Shown here piece by piece: positions 11,062-21,710 of a DNA stretch of 64,000 bases (positions within the stretch are counted from its first letter, which is position 1; each line of letters begins with the position of its first letter). This stretch comes from Meghimatium bilineatum (taxonomy: Eukaryota > Mollusca > Gastropoda > Stylommatophora > Philomycidae). The position numbers and the translations under genes are program-made. The notes below the pieces were generated by a model, which was not told the DNA's origin, made no database searches, and saw only the letters and a list, made by a program, of their open reading frames with translations. The stretch spans positions 54,135,685-54,199,684 of the forward strand of contig CM067322.1 in the NCBI GenBank assembly GCA_034231615.1, in the 5' to 3' direction.

Positions 11062-11417
11062 CACATCATCCAAACATAGTAGGATTGCTCTGAATAAATA
11101 TACCACTTAACTCTCACACATAGCGGGACTATCCTGAAAAAAAGAAAACACTTAACTCTCACACATAGCAGGGTTGCCATGAATAAACAGAACACTTAAC
11201 TCTCACACATAGAAGGATTGCCCTGAATAAACAGAACACTTAACTCTCACATATAGCAGGATTGCCCTGAATAAACAGGACACTTAACTCTCACATATAG
11301 CAGGATTGCCCTAAATAAACAGGACACAACTCTCACACATAGCAGGATTGCCCTGAATAAACAGGACACTTAACTCTCACACATAGCAGGATTGCCCTGA
11401 ATAAACAGAACACTTAA
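11062..11417. repeat. 44-bp minisatellite, about 8 copies
   Basis: Unit contains ACTCTCACACATAGCAGGAT, TGCCCTGAATAAACAGGACA and CTTA. Left copies are more diverged (AACATAGTAGGATTGCTCTG), right copies nearly identical, which suggests spread from the right side. Confidence 0.93.
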
Positions 11418-11487
11418 TTCCTCTATTTGATTAGGAATAATTATCACCTGCTCAAGGGGTTCTCCAAACGTGCATACAATCTGTCAT

Positions 11488-11920
11488 TCAGTCAGCCATC
11501 TTAGAATTCATCAACTCAGTGGCTCAGTCAGTTGTTGTTTATGGGTTCTTATAATCTTTCCAGGGAGGACACACTTCCTAACCTCTTTTATAGTTACTCC
11601 CATTTCATTTCTTCTCTGTACTTTACATTGTCTCTTTCAGCATCCTCTTCTTCGCTATGTAGTATATTTACGACTTCCTTCATTATCCCAACCCTGACTC
11701 TTTTCATCGTTTTGTGAACCACTATAACTGCTCAGCAATGAATAATCTCTTTCGTTGTCTCTGACCAATGCATGGCCTGGACAGTAGATCCTATGTGATT
11801 CTTTAGACATTCTTGAGAAGAGTGCCATATTCCTCCGATATTGTTATGCATTTTTATATCTTGAGCAACGTGTTCGAATTCTGCAAGATTTCCTCCGGAA
11901 TAGAAAACTGCACAATCCAT
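11488..11920 (-). mobile_element. Unclassified dispersed repeat (minus strand), second copy at 46337-46760
   Basis: Shares order and wording with 46337-46760: TCAGTTGTTGTTTATGG vs TCAGTTGTTGATTGTGG, CTTTCCAGGGAGGA vs TTTTCCAGTGAGGG, TTCAGCATCCTCTTC vs TTCAGCATTGTCCTC, and GTGATTCTTTAGACATTC vs GTGATTCTCTGTGTGCTG. Minus-strand frames in both are rich in Glu, Lys and Met and look once coding, but I cannot name the protein. Confidence 0.5.
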
Positions 11921-11924
11921 GACA

Positions 11925-12738
11925 CTGCGTTATCTAATTCATGGCACTGCGTTCTCTAGTTCATGGCACTGCGTTCTCTAGTTCATGGCACTGCGTTCTC
12001 TAGTTCATGGCACTGTGTTCTCTAGTTCATGGCACTGCGTTCTCTAGTTCATGGCACTGCGTTCTCTAGTTCATGGCACTGCGTTCTCTAGTTCATGGCA
12101 CTGCGTTCTCTAGTTCATGACACTGTGTTCTCTTGTTCATGGCACTGCGTTCTCTAGTTCATGACACTGTGTTCTCTTGTTCATGACACTGCGTTATCTA
12201 ATTCATGGCACTGCGTTCTCTAGTTCATGGCACTGCGTTCTCTAGTTCATGGCACTGCGTTCTCTAGTTCATGGCACTGCGTTCTCTAGTTCATGACACT
12301 GCGTTCTCTAGTTCATGGCACTGCGTTCTCTAGTTCATGGCACTGCGTTCTCTAGTTCATGACACTGCGTTCTCTAGTTCATGGCACTGCGTTCTCTAGT
12401 TCATGACACTGTGTTCTCTAGTTCATGGCACTGCGTTCTCTAGTTCATGGCACTGCGTTCTCTAGTTCATGGCACTGCGTTCTCTAGTTCATGGCAGTGC
12501 GTTCTCTAGTTCATGACACTGCGTTCTCTAGTTCATGGCACTGCGTTCTCTAGTTCATGGCACTGCGTTCTCTAGTTCATGGCACTGCGTTCTCTAGTTC
12601 ATGACACTGCGTTCTCTTGTTCATGGCACTGCGTTCTCTAGTTCATGGCACTGCGTTCTCTAGTTCATGGCACTGCGTTCTCTAGTTCATGACACTGTGT
12701 TCTCTAGTTCATGGCACTGCGTTTCTCAGTTCATAAAA
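11925..12738. repeat. 22-bp satellite, about 37 copies
   Basis: Unit TTCTCTAGTTCATGGCACTG plus CG, highly uniform, with point variants (GACACTGTG, CTTGTTCAT, GTTATCTAATTC). The variant GTTATCTAATTC occurs at 11929 and 12193, exactly 264 bp (12 units) apart, so blocks longer than one unit have been copied. The left edge grows out of CAATCCATGACACTGCG at the end of the preceding repeat. Confidence 0.97.
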
Positions 12739-12769
12739 ACTTGCCCCATAACAAAAACGTTAAAGCGGC

Positions 12770-12975
12770 ATAGATGATTGAGTTTATTGTACTCTGGTTG
12801 ACACAAGTGTACTCTGTCCCTCTAAACGAGGCGGCACGTTGCCTACCTAAAGTTCCACTCATATCACATAACTCCGTAGCTCCAAGCAATAATGCACAGA
12901 TATATCCTAAAAAATTTACCTTTTAAACAATTGATCGAACCCGCAACTTGTTCAGCTCAATGCGAAAATCAGGAA
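12770..12975 (-). mobile_element. SINE family C, diverged (minus strand)
   Basis: GTACTCTGGTTGACACAAGT, GTACTCTGTCCCTCTAAACG and TAACTCCGTAGCTCCAAG align with 50570-50720, also minus strand. The tRNA-like head would lie near 12935-12975 (GATCGAACCCGCAACTTG) but is poor. Confidence 0.62.
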
Positions 12976-13029
12976 GATTCTCTTTAAATAACACAATAAA
13001 AGCAAGTAGTTTCTCTTTCGATTACCCAT

Positions 13030-13300
13030 ACATACAGGTAGACCATCTTTAAATTACTCAATAAGAGTAGGGAGGTCCTCTTTCAATCACACCATAAAGA
13101 CATAATGATCCTCTTTCAATTACCCCATAAAGACATGGAGATCCCCTTTCAATTACCCCTTAAAGGCAGGGAGATTATCTTTCAGTTACCCCATTAAAAA
13201 GGGAAGAACCTCTTTCAATTATCCCATTAAAAAGGGAAGAACCTCTTTCAATTATCCCATTAAAAAGGGAAGAACCTCTTTCAATTATCCCATTTAAAAA
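13030..13300. repeat. 33-bp minisatellite, about 8 copies
   Basis: Unit AATTATCCCATTAAAAAGGG, AAGAACCTCTTTC. Left copies are diverged (ACCCCATAAAGACATGGAGA), the last four almost identical. Confidence 0.9.
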
Positions 13301-13446
13301 AACTGACAAACTAAAATCTGAAACTGATAGTAAAATATCGTTTTGCATATGGAGTGACTCCATTGGTTTGTGTCATCAACATCTTGTGGCAGCGATAACA
13401 AAACTACTATCTCAATACTCAAAGGGCATCGTAAACAATCATAAAT

Positions 13447-13468
13447 AGTGGGGGGGGGGGGGGGGGGT
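13447..13468. repeat. Poly-G tract
   Basis: An almost uninterrupted run of about 20 G. A CT-rich simple repeat (about 13590-13625) follows. Such tracts are prone to sequencing length errors. Confidence 0.85.
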
Positions 13469-13754
13469 TGTAAGGCAGCAGGATACAAAGCAGCCCATAC
13501 GCTACACCAATAATGATTTTTTTTTCTCAATTTTTGACACACTTCCCTGTTGTTGTTTTTTAAATCAAGGATTCAAAAAGTAACCCCCACCCCTCTCTCT
13601 CTCTCTTTCTCTCTCTCTCTCCCCCCACACATATTTGCTTATGTATGTCTAAAACAATTGAACCCACCCAACCCCTCTAAATAAAAAAAAATAACAGAAG
13701 AAGGAAGAGAGAACATGATTTCAGAACATGCACAAAATGTCTAATATTTGTACT

Positions 13755-14105
13755 CAGGGCCGTGCCGCGCTATGATGCAGAGAGGCTGCCGCTCCAGGTG
13801 GAACCAACCAAAATAATTTGTCGGCTGCGGGCATTTCGAAGAAAACCCCATTTAAGGGGAGCAGCATTTCAAAGATTTGCATCACACTGAGAAAATCCGC
13901 CGAACGGTCCTGTTTGTATTTAATAATATATGAATGAATAATATAATTCATATAAATTATATATATATATAACACAGCAGGGTTTGTAAAGTAGTATTGC
14001 ACTGCTCTCGTGTAATCCCATGGTTTGCAGATAATAAAGATCCTAGAAGCACCTCCTTGTTGTGCACCATGGAAACAGAATGCTTCGAAGCTCGCGTGAA
14101 GCGAC
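13755..14105. repeat. Module partly shared with 20626-20740
   Basis: CATGGTTTGCAGATAATAAA, GATCCTAGAAGCACCTCC and GTGCACCATGGAAACAGAAT match AGGGTTTGCAGATAACCAAG, ATCCCAAATGTACCTCC and GTGCACCCTGGAAACAGAAA at 20.6 kb. The left edge (CAGGGCCGTGCCGCGC at 13757) looks like a DNA-transposon end, but I find no matching inverted end. The 117-residue minus-strand ORF here has no recognised domain. Confidence 0.45.
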
Positions 14106-14107
14106 AT

Positions 14108-14697
14108 GGCTAACGAATTCTCCGGACAGTGTAGACCAGGACCGAATGAGAATTGTTTGCAAAGGACAATTATTTTTCTTTAAATGTTCAACTTTTTGAC
14201 ATGAGTTGAGTTATACACAGAGATTATTCACATTTGAAACAATATCTTTTTTTGTGCTGTTAATTTGTTACTCCGGATACTGCTTGATTGCTGTATTTTC
14301 TTAGTAGCATCAACCGAAAAAGTAAAATTTCCAAAGTTTCGTATTTTCAATCACTTGTAGTAGAATTGTGTATCTTCAATATATTTTATTAGAATGCCCT
14401 CTAAATTTTAACTAATTTCATATTTTTAATCACATAGTTTCAGAATGAAATAAATGAGAATAAACGTCTTGCGAAAATGCTTTAAAATTGCCTGGATAAA
14501 GCTAAAATAAAATGTATTAGTATATAATTATATTATTTAATTATATAATTAAATATATAATTAATGCAATTTATATAATGCAACTAATATATAATATATA
14601 ATTTATTAGTATATATTTAATATATGTATATAATTATTAGAATTCACAATCTACAGCCAAGTTTAAAAAAAAACCAACAGTGAAAATGCACATTAAT
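14108..14697. other. AT-rich spacer with an extreme TA-rich core
   Basis: At 14515-14640 the sequence is almost only A and T (ATATAATTA-type words), cryptic rather than a clean repeat. Nothing coding. Confidence 0.6.
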
Positions 14698-14942
14698 TTT
14701 AGCTCATGGTCGTGTGGTTAGACCTTCGTTATCAGACCTTTGAGGTCACGGGTTCAATCCACGGTTGGGAAAAGATTTTTTCTTTGGGAGGAACAATCAA
14801 AATCCTTTCTGTACCTGTCGCGGCTTCTGCTATGGCAAAGCGGCTTTTATTTTCAGTTCACAGAAAGCCTCCCTGCACTCCTTCACAAGAAAACATGCAG
14901 CGACGAAAAGTTGATTTTTTTCTTCATATATTTTAAAACAAT
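14698..14942 (+). mobile_element. tRNA-derived SINE family B
   Basis: Head TCATGGTCGTGTGGTTAGAC and GGTTCAATCC near 14751 fit the A and B boxes of a tRNA-type Pol III promoter with usual spacing, but the fold is not tRNA-perfect and unrelated body follows (GGCTTCTGCTATGGC, GCCTCCCTGCACTC). Ends near TTCATATATTTT. Only one copy seen here, so ends are approximate. The overlapping ORFs are by-products. Confidence 0.65.
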
Positions 14943-14994
14943 TTAATTAATTGATATATGAAATATGGCGTTGTTGACGTATATTTATCCGTGA

Positions 14995-15062
14995 CCCCCC
15001 CCCCCCCCCATTTAACCCATTTAACGTATAATTATCAACCAGAGAACCAACCCCCCCCCCAT
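14995..15062. repeat. Two poly-C tracts
   Basis: C-runs at 14995-15009 and 15050-15060, each followed by ATTTAA (CCATTTAACCC and CCATTTAATATA), so a short C-rich unit has been duplicated about 50 bp apart. Confidence 0.75.
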
Positions 15063-15385
15063 TTAATATAATGTGTGGACGTCCCCTAAGTGCACTGCTA
15101 AATACTAAGTGATTTGAATGAGGGAGATTAGAAGAAAGCGTGAGATTGTGAGAAGAGTTGGACAATTTTCACGGTGTCATTAACATTCCATTATATAACA
15201 TTTGTAATATTATCCGGTATCTTTGAATGTGTTTGTTATACAAAAAACATTGGGCGGCATGTATCATCAGCCATTAGATCACTTCAAAAGGGAGTCATTA
15301 AGTCGGATTTAAAGCGAGCATTATGACCTGGATCTCTAGGTGTTAACTTCCGCTCACCGACAATCGTTGTTGGACTTATCTCTCC

Positions 15386-15570
15386 CAGTGTTTTCAAACT
15401 TTATGTTGCCACCGGCCGGCACTTTATTTCCTAAAATTAAAGGGACCAACTTGGATGCTCAGGGTCAGAGGTTTTATAGGATGTATATAAGGATACACTG
15501 ATGGTTTAACCGGCCACTGATAGGTAGTGAACCGGCACCGGACCATAAACCACCACTGTGAGAATCACTG
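15386..15570. mobile_element. hAT-like MITE, 185 bp
   Basis: Left end CAGTGTTTTCAAACTTTATG and right end reverse complement CAGTGATTCTCACAGTGG form imperfect terminal inverted repeats of the CAGTGGTTCTCAAACTTT type known from hAT elements. The interior has GC-rich subterminal words (CCACCGGCCGGCAC, ACCGGCACCGGACC). The expected 8-bp flanking duplication is poor (ATCTCTCC vs ATTCTATC), so the copy is old. No coding capacity. Confidence 0.6.
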
Positions 15571-15989
15571 ATTCTATCACACCTTGTAAGTTTTTTTTTC
15601 TGAAAGCAAGAACACTTAAGTGGTTCAGTGTTTTGTAGTTAGTGCAATAATAAAACTCACAAACCATATTAGCACTACCGATTGAAAGAACATTAGGAAT
15701 GTGTTATGTAGAAGCAAACCTTTATGAAATAAGATATAGTCGACCAGATTGACAAACCGTCACTTGTCTTGGAGGAAGCGATCTTTAGTTTGATAGTCGG
15801 CAGATCATCATAATGAGATTCATGGCATAGTTGCAACGATCTGCAGTATGTCCTTCAGCATGTAGTATAATTCTTTCGGTATAACTCTGTGTTGATTGAT
15901 AACTCCGCCTGTAATTTCAATATGACGCTCGTTTCCTTCAATAGCACGTTTCAACACCACGATTCACTATCGAATCAGGCCTAACTTGC
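15571..15989. other. Spacer, no gene seen
   Basis: No repeat or ORF with support. Confidence 0.5.
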
Positions 15990-16675
15990 AACACCACAAT
16001 TCACTCTCATGCGACTGCAACACCACGCTTCACTCCTGGGTTACGTCCAACACCACGTTTCACTCTTAGGCCAAGTGCAAAACCTTTCTTCACTCTCAGG
16101 CCAAGTGCAAAACCTTTCTTCACTCTCAGGCCAAGTGCAAAACCTTGCTTCACTCTCAGGCCAAGTGCAAAACCTTGCTTCACTCTCAGGCCAAGTACAA
16201 CAACTTGCATCACTCTTAGGCCAAGTATAACAACTCGCTTCACTCTCATGCCAAGTATAACAACTCACTTCACTCTCAGGCCAAGTATAACAACTCACTT
16301 CACTCTCAGGCCAAGTGCAAAACCTTGCTTCACTCTCAGGCCAAGTGCAAAACCTTGCTTCACTCTCAGGCTAAGTTCAAAACCTTGCTTCACTCTCAGG
16401 CCTATTACAACAACTCACTTCACTCTCAGGCCAAGTGCAAAACCTTGCTTCACTCTCAGGCCAAGTGCAAAACATTGCTTCACTCTCAGGACAAGTGCAA
16501 AACCTTGCTTCACTCTCAGGCCTATTGCAACAACTCGCTTCACTCTCAGGCCAAGTACAACAACTCGCTTCACTCTTAGGGAAAGCGCAAAACCTACCTT
16601 CACTCTCAGTCCACGTACAACAGTATTCTTCACTCTCAGGTCACGTGCAACTCCATGCTTTATTCTCAGACTCTG
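15990..16675. repeat. 30-bp satellite, about 23 copies, open in several frames
   Basis: Unit TTCACTCTCAGGCCAAGTGC plus AAAACCTTGC. Two sequence types alternate in blocks: the AAAACCTTGC type and an AACAACTCAC/GC type. Since 30 is divisible by three and few units hold stops, three plus frames and two minus frames stay open for 70-150 codons (FTLRPSAKPC, LHSQAKCKTL, SLSGQVQNLA on plus). None has coding features beyond the periodicity. Confidence 0.96.
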
Positions 16676-16679
16676 CATT

Positions 16680-17094
16680 CTAGCGATAGAAACAGAGGGA
16701 ACATAACCCATATTTTCCACCTGGTCTAACTCCTTGACTGTATTCACAATATCAGTACTATAATTAAACTACCACCAGTCACTATGGCCACACTGGCAAT
16801 TCTGCCTAATCTATTACTTCATCAACACCAAATGTACATGTTCCCATATGAATGTAAGTCTCTTCGAGAAAGATTTCGTCATCGAATCAAGCCTTGGCGA
16901 CGTAAATAATCCAACTTAATCTTTTGAAACATATTCAAAGAATCAGTAAGAAAACAGACACTTGTAATATCGTTACTGTTTCTGTATCTATGGGAAATTC
17001 AAGAATAATCATTGTATCTTTATTCTAAACATTATCAAGTCTATCAAACAGCGATTGGTAAGGATCAGAATAGTCAAGATATTTGACTATATAA
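16680..17094. other. Spacer, no feature seen
   Basis: Unique AT-rich DNA. Confidence 0.5.
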
Positions 17095-17336
17095 GGGAGC
17101 CGCGTAGCGCAGCGGTTAGCGCACTGGCATCGCATATGAGTGGTCCTGGGTTCATTCCCCAACGGGTCCGAGGTCGACCCAGTCTTAAATGGGTACCGGA
17201 TCAATCCGGGAAGTAAAGACTGCGAGGGAGAGGAGATGGCTACTGCCCTTATTTGCAGAGCCACTGAAATGTGAGATCGCTAACATCTCACACCCCTACG
17301 GCATTAATAATTGCTATAGGTTACTTTACTTTACTA
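17095..17336 (+). mobile_element. tRNA-derived SINE family D, with internal deletion
   Basis: Head GCCGCGTAGCGCAGCGGTTA (A box) and GGTCCTGGGTTCATTCCCC (B box), then GGTCGACCCAGTCTTAAATG, AAAGACTGCGAGGGAGAGGA, TGAGATCGCTAACATCTCAC and an (ACTTT)n-type tail. Compared with 58161-58444 it lacks about 40 bp after the B box (GAGGCGGAAATGTTTTTCAG region). Confidence 0.88.
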
Positions 17337-18234
17337 CTGAATAATACGTATCTTCCAGTAGCTTCCTTCACATGCGTCGAAAGTCAATGAAAAGTATGAA
17401 AAGTCCAGATGAGTGCTGCTATTTAACTGGTCAGAAGATACTTATTTAAAATACGATTCGTTATTATCACTAGACGTCTAGAGTGAAAATGAAGCAGGAT
17501 TGAGAATGAATTTGACAGTTTATGTTTAGAAAACAATAGTACTTACGAAGAACACAGGCTTTTTTAAGTTTCACGTGATGACAACTGACAGACTATCACT
17601 AAGAGGATATGGGGTGTAAACACGAAAAAATACAAAGACCAATACTCATGATATTTTCAACGTTTCGAACCGTCAGGTCGTTATCAAGAACATAAACTAT
17701 TGTATATATATATATATTTTTGGTTGCAAACAGTAAAATAGATCCTATTCTGAAAATCTTGCATACATGTAAAATGCATTCCAGAGAACGTAATGCGCTC
17801 TGTCAGAGAAATTCATCGAAATTTGAATAGCAATGATCTATACTGGATATGATTCAAAATTTAAATTAAGCAAACTGGATAAATGGATGCATAGTGTTCC
17901 TAACTAGTCTTGTGCAACTCTTAGGGCTGGCAGAAAGCCAAGACGTTAGCAGAGAGCCATGACGCTAAGATACTACCAAGTCGTGCATCTTGGTAACGGG
18001 TAATTCATATATCAGAAGGCAAGTACAATCTCTGATCGTCACAAACGGTCCTCACTTTTGCATCAAAGCGCACGTCGACATCTGTTGGCCTATACTGCCA
18101 GGTTGTCTGTACATATTACCCACACCTGTGAATCTTTCTTTACGAAACACGTTCAATCTATCGAGTGCAATGTCTACGGTGAAAGCACACAGCGCTGGAG
18201 GGCTGAGCATAGAGCAAGTGCTAGTATACCATGA
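17337..18234. other. Spacer, no gene seen
   Basis: A short (TA)n at about 17702-17717. The 104-residue ORF at 17990-18304 runs into the 39-bp repeat and has no domain. Confidence 0.5.
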
Positions 18235-18440
18235 GCAACAAACTACAGAAGCCATTTCAAGTTCAAGATCCTGCCTACCGTTTACCAAATCCATTTCAGG
18301 TTAAACATCCTGACTACCGTTTACTGAAGCCATTTCAAGTTCAACATTCTGCCTACCGTTTACCGAATCAATTTTCAAGTTCAACATTCTGCCTACCGTT
18401 TAACGAAGCCATTTCAAGTTCAACATCCAGCCTACCGTTT
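18235..18440. repeat. 39-bp minisatellite, about 5 copies
   Basis: Unit CCATTTCAAGTTCAACATCC plus TGCCTACCGTTTACCGAAG. A 13-codon period keeps frames open (QVQHSAYRLPN), again a by-product. Confidence 0.9.
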
Positions 18441-18689
18441 AAACGTTGAAAACTGTTACCCTGAAAAATATTAGATTTTAAAGTCTACCTGAAAACTGTA
18501 TTATAAACCGTCACAGCACCCAGTTGATACACCACCCCTGCCGACAGATTGATGGGAGGACTGTCACACGCTAGGTACGCTCACCTCAATAGAGGCATTC
18601 CGAAATCTGGTGTACTGGACCAATATGCTCAAATATCGTAGCTTTGTTGCAAACAAACATTGTGGCTAATTCACACTCTCCGGTTGAAA

Positions 18690-18935
18690 TTGCACAAAAT
18701 TCCGTATTGAGTATCGGAGAGTGAATGTCAGGTGGAAGAAGCCGTATAAGCCGTGTTGATTATTGGAGAGTGAATGTCAGGTGGCAGAAGCCGTATAAGC
18801 CGTGTTGATTATTGGAGAGTGAATGTCAGGTGGCAGAAGCCGTATAAGCCGTGTTGATTATTGGAGAGTGAATATCAGGTGGCAGAAGCCGTATAAGCCG
18901 TGTTGATTATTGGAGAGTGAATGTGAGGTGGCAGC
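18690..18935. repeat. 49-bp minisatellite, about 5 copies
   Basis: Unit TATTGGAGAGTGAATGTCAG, GTGGCAGAAGCCGTATAAGC, CGTGTTGAT, nearly identical between copies, so recent. Confidence 0.93.
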
Positions 18936-19249
18936 ATTACTAATCTATGCTACCTTTTCATACCCCTGAAAAACATGGACGATTAGAGCACGCTATAGAA
19001 ATATAATTCCTATACAAACTTGAAAATCTAATATATATATATATATATGTATATGTTAATTCAGCGACGAATAGGGCACGAATACAGTGCATAGGGCACT
19101 GTACTTTATCACCAGCTAATTCTTGTGTTAATTCAGCTGGTTTCTTCTGCAGCAAAGTTTCATACACGCTACTACGAAAAAATACTGTTGGAAGTAATAA
19201 ATAGTGTATGCAAACAAACAAATAGACACTTAAATAAAGTCCAGTATCT
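18936..19249. other. Spacer with short (TA)n
   Basis: (TA)n at 19031-19048. ORFs over it have no support. Confidence 0.5.
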
Positions 19250-19620
19250 TGGCTTCTATATCTTCGCATACTCCTATTGTATAACTAACACCTATTGGAG
19301 TGAATTCAAATCGAAAGATAAAATCAGAAAAGAGACACATTAAAATTTCACCACAAATGTTATGAGAAAACGCCGTTGGTCCTACATTGGGCATGTCCTA
19401 CGCGCAGACATAAACAGAATACACCACCAATCTCTTGAATGGATTCCTACAGGCAAATGAGCCACGGGGTAGACCAAAAGAAACATTCAGAAGAACAATA
19501 CTTAGAGAAAGCAAAACAATCAATATCCATACTATTCAAGAACTGCACAGAATAGCTTTGAACAGACATGAATTGGAGAGATCTGACCTCTGCCCTATGC
19601 GCTAACTTCAGCGCAAAAGG
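19250..19620 (+). pseudogene. LINE C-terminal remnant, same lineage as 57960-59455
   Basis: Reads ITNTYWSEFKSKDKIRKETH, then MRKRRWSYIGHVLRADINRI, QSLEWIPTGK and, after frameshifts, a region equivalent to RGRPKETFRRTI and ELHRIALNR. This is the Arg/Trp-Gly-His-Val-Leu-Arg block plus the basic GRPK block of an RTE-like LINE. It matches the copy at 57960-59455, but here GGAGTGAATTCAAATCG is uninterrupted: it is the empty-site form of the insertion at 58551-59121. Confidence 0.8.
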
Positions 19621-20293
19621 AAAATTAATGAATGAATCTTGACTTGTCAGCCATTTTTACAGCTGATGGTCGATGCTTCATTGAAATAAAGAATAGGATT
19701 GTAGAAGACAAAATAACATTTGTAAAAGTTAAAATATCCTGTCCTATGAAATGTAGTAAAAAATATGTATTTGAATTCGAGTGCTATGGTGTTATTCGAA
19801 CCATTTTTATGGATGTGAATAATGGGCTGTTAATATGATTCTATGTGCCACGAAGGGTACTGTGGTTTTTGTTAGCAGAGTTATAAAAATAATGTGGGCT
19901 CTTTAAAAACTGACCTTCAGGTCCTCATAGACATTGGAGTAAATGGACAAATTATGGCAAAAGTTAATTGCGGAGAGTGCAGATGTATAGAGCATGAGAT
20001 AAGAAATTCTGGATTATTTAGTAACAACGAAAAAGTTAGCATGAAATATAAGACAATCTTGATTATATAGTAACCACAAGACATCTCAAGGGGATACGTT
20101 GAGAGGAGTTGCTGAATGGATTATCATCATCACAAACCCCATGTCATGGAGATGCGGCTTGAGTACGCCATCAGCAGCTGATAAATTTCGTCTAGCCAAA
20201 ACCACCCACATCCGAGCAAGACCACTATGTGCCCTACCACGACCGGGCTCAAGTCACGATCTGTGGACTGATAACCTAGAAGTCCGATTATGA
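19621..20293. other. Unique DNA, no gene assigned
   Basis: A 68-residue ORF at 19632-19838 has no recognised domain. At 20140-20290 the text (CCACCCACATCCGAGCAAGA) looks repeat-like but I see no second copy. Confidence 0.45.
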
Positions 20294-20537
20294 TTACTGC
20301 CGCAAGTTTAATTGATCGGCCGTGGCTATTTCATGTAGTTACCCGTCGTAAGAAGCGGTAAGGGCTGCTCAATTACATTTATAGTGAAAGTGGCACAACA
20401 GAACCCATGATGAAGTTGTATGAGTGAGGCCGAAAGATGCAGATATCACAGCAAAGCTATAAACCATGATACAATTCTTTGTTCTACGTACACAATCTTG
20501 CTAATCTGCATGTGTTTGAAAATGAACACAGAAGACA
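20294..20537 (+). mobile_element. SINE family A, diverged copy
   Basis: TAGTTACCCGTCGTAAGAAG, ACCCATGATGAAGTTGTATG, AGGCCGAAAGATGCAGATAT, CTATAAACCATGATACAATT and TTGCTAATCTGCATGTGTTT align with family A in order; the tail is reduced to ACACAGAAGAC. One unit of the 47-bp array follows at once. Confidence 0.78.
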
Positions 20538-20540
20538 ATC

Positions 20541-20587
20541 ATAATGAATAGAATCAGCCACACACAAGTCGATACACTCACTGACAC
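20541..20587. repeat. Single left unit of a 47-bp repeat, detached from its array
   Basis: ATAGAATCAGCCACACACAA and CTCACTGACACATAATGG match the array that resumes at about 21934. About 1.35 kb separates the two parts. Confidence 0.8.
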
Positions 20588-20605
20588 ATAATGGTGTGCA
20601 AAGGG

Positions 20606-20840
20606 AACTCATTGCTCTAGGCGGACCCAGGGTTTGCAGATAACCAAGATCCCAAATGTACCTCCACGCGGTGCACCCTGGAAACAGAAATACAGCAGTT
20701 CGAGCTGATTCTGGCCAAATCATTTGGGGATCGTGTCCGAGAATGTGGGGGTAGCAGATGGAAAGAGATTTGACTGCACAAGAGACAGACAATATCTCCG
20801 ACACCACCAGCATCACCACATATAGTGACACTGTCCACAT
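20606..20840. repeat. Module shared with 13980-14100, plus unassigned DNA
   Basis: See 13755-14105 for the matching words. The minus-strand ORFs here have no recognised domain and differ from those at 14 kb in frame. Confidence 0.4.
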
Positions 20841-21103
20841 ACAGTGAAGCTAGTCAGTCCAGTCCGAACATTGGAGGGGCGACCAATGTAAAATGCACGT
20901 AAAGGTAGATGCATGGCGAGAGACAAATAGATTTCATACCGAGTACAATGAAACAATGAAAGGGCAGAACAGCGCTAGAGGGCAGCGCGAACTGCAAATA
21001 GAAAGTGAAAAGTCTCTAGGAAAGAGGAACTACAAGCTCCGTCAGCTCGAGACGAGCTTCTAGTTACCTGTGTTACTTACAGGCAGAGACACAGACCCAT
21101 TCA

Positions 21104-21650
21104 TTGGCGTTTGGTAAAGAAAGAAGACCTAATCTAACTCTAATGTCGAGCCTTCCTAAACCGAAAATATGCTCGCGAAGAGAAAGGGTTCTGTACCCGA
21201 TGGGCTTTGGCAAGAAAGGGACAACGATGATAGTCCTGGCCCAACTCTACTGTCAAGGTTTCCTATACCGGAAGTACACTTGCAGAGAGAAAGGGTTCCG
21301 TACCCGATTGGCTCAGGCACAAAAGGGACAACGATTTAGCCCTGGCCCAACTCTACTGTCAGGTTTTCCTACACCGGAAATACACTTGAAGAGAGAAATG
21401 GTTCAGTACCTGATGGGCTCAGGCGCTATTGGGACAAGGACGATCAGCTCGAGTACGCCTTGCTCTCAAACGCGTGGTGTGAGACTCGAACTTGGACAAG
21501 GGGTACACGATGTCGGTGAATGACACCTCGGCTAAGAGGGCGAAAGAGCCAGGGCCCAACTCCTCTGTTGAGTTCTTCCCCTTAAGGAACCAGGCTCACG
21601 GATGAGAAACGGTTCAGTACCCAATGGGCACAGGCACAGCACGTCCAATT
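21104..21650. repeat. About 106-bp tandem repeat, diverged, 4-5 units
   Basis: GAGAAAGGGTT at 21180 and 21287, GAGAAATGGTT at 21393 and GAGAAACGGTT at 21604 mark units 107, 106 and 2x about 106 bp apart. Each is followed by a GTACCCGATGGGCT-like word and GGACAACGA or similar, with CTGGCCCAACTCTACTGTCA between. More GC-rich than its surroundings. The 139-residue ORF at 21104-21523 is periodic in DNA but not in protein, as 106 is not divisible by three. Confidence 0.75.
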
Positions 21651-21710
21651 ACACGAAACAAGTTCATAGACAGTGGAACACCTCGTGCGAGTCAGACGAG
21701 AGCAAAAATC

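Noticed and set aside
11925..12738. Regular repeat array as a CRISPR array
   Set aside because: Units are contiguous with no unique spacers, and the window is eukaryotic. The same holds for all other arrays here.
13754..14107. 117-codon minus-strand ORF as a gene
   Set aside because: Half is a shared repeat module, and it includes a TA-rich run (YIYIIY). The second copy at 20.6 kb does not keep the frame.
16248..16706. 152-codon ORF as a repetitive structural protein
   Set aside because: Five frames are open at once over the 30-bp satellite. No evidence to prefer one.
20484..20840. 118-codon minus-strand ORF as a gene
   Set aside because: It crosses the end of SINE A, an array unit and a shared repeat module.
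21104..21523. 139-codon ORF as a repetitive protein
   Set aside because: The 106-bp DNA period is not a multiple of three, so the protein is not periodic. It looks like a chance reading.
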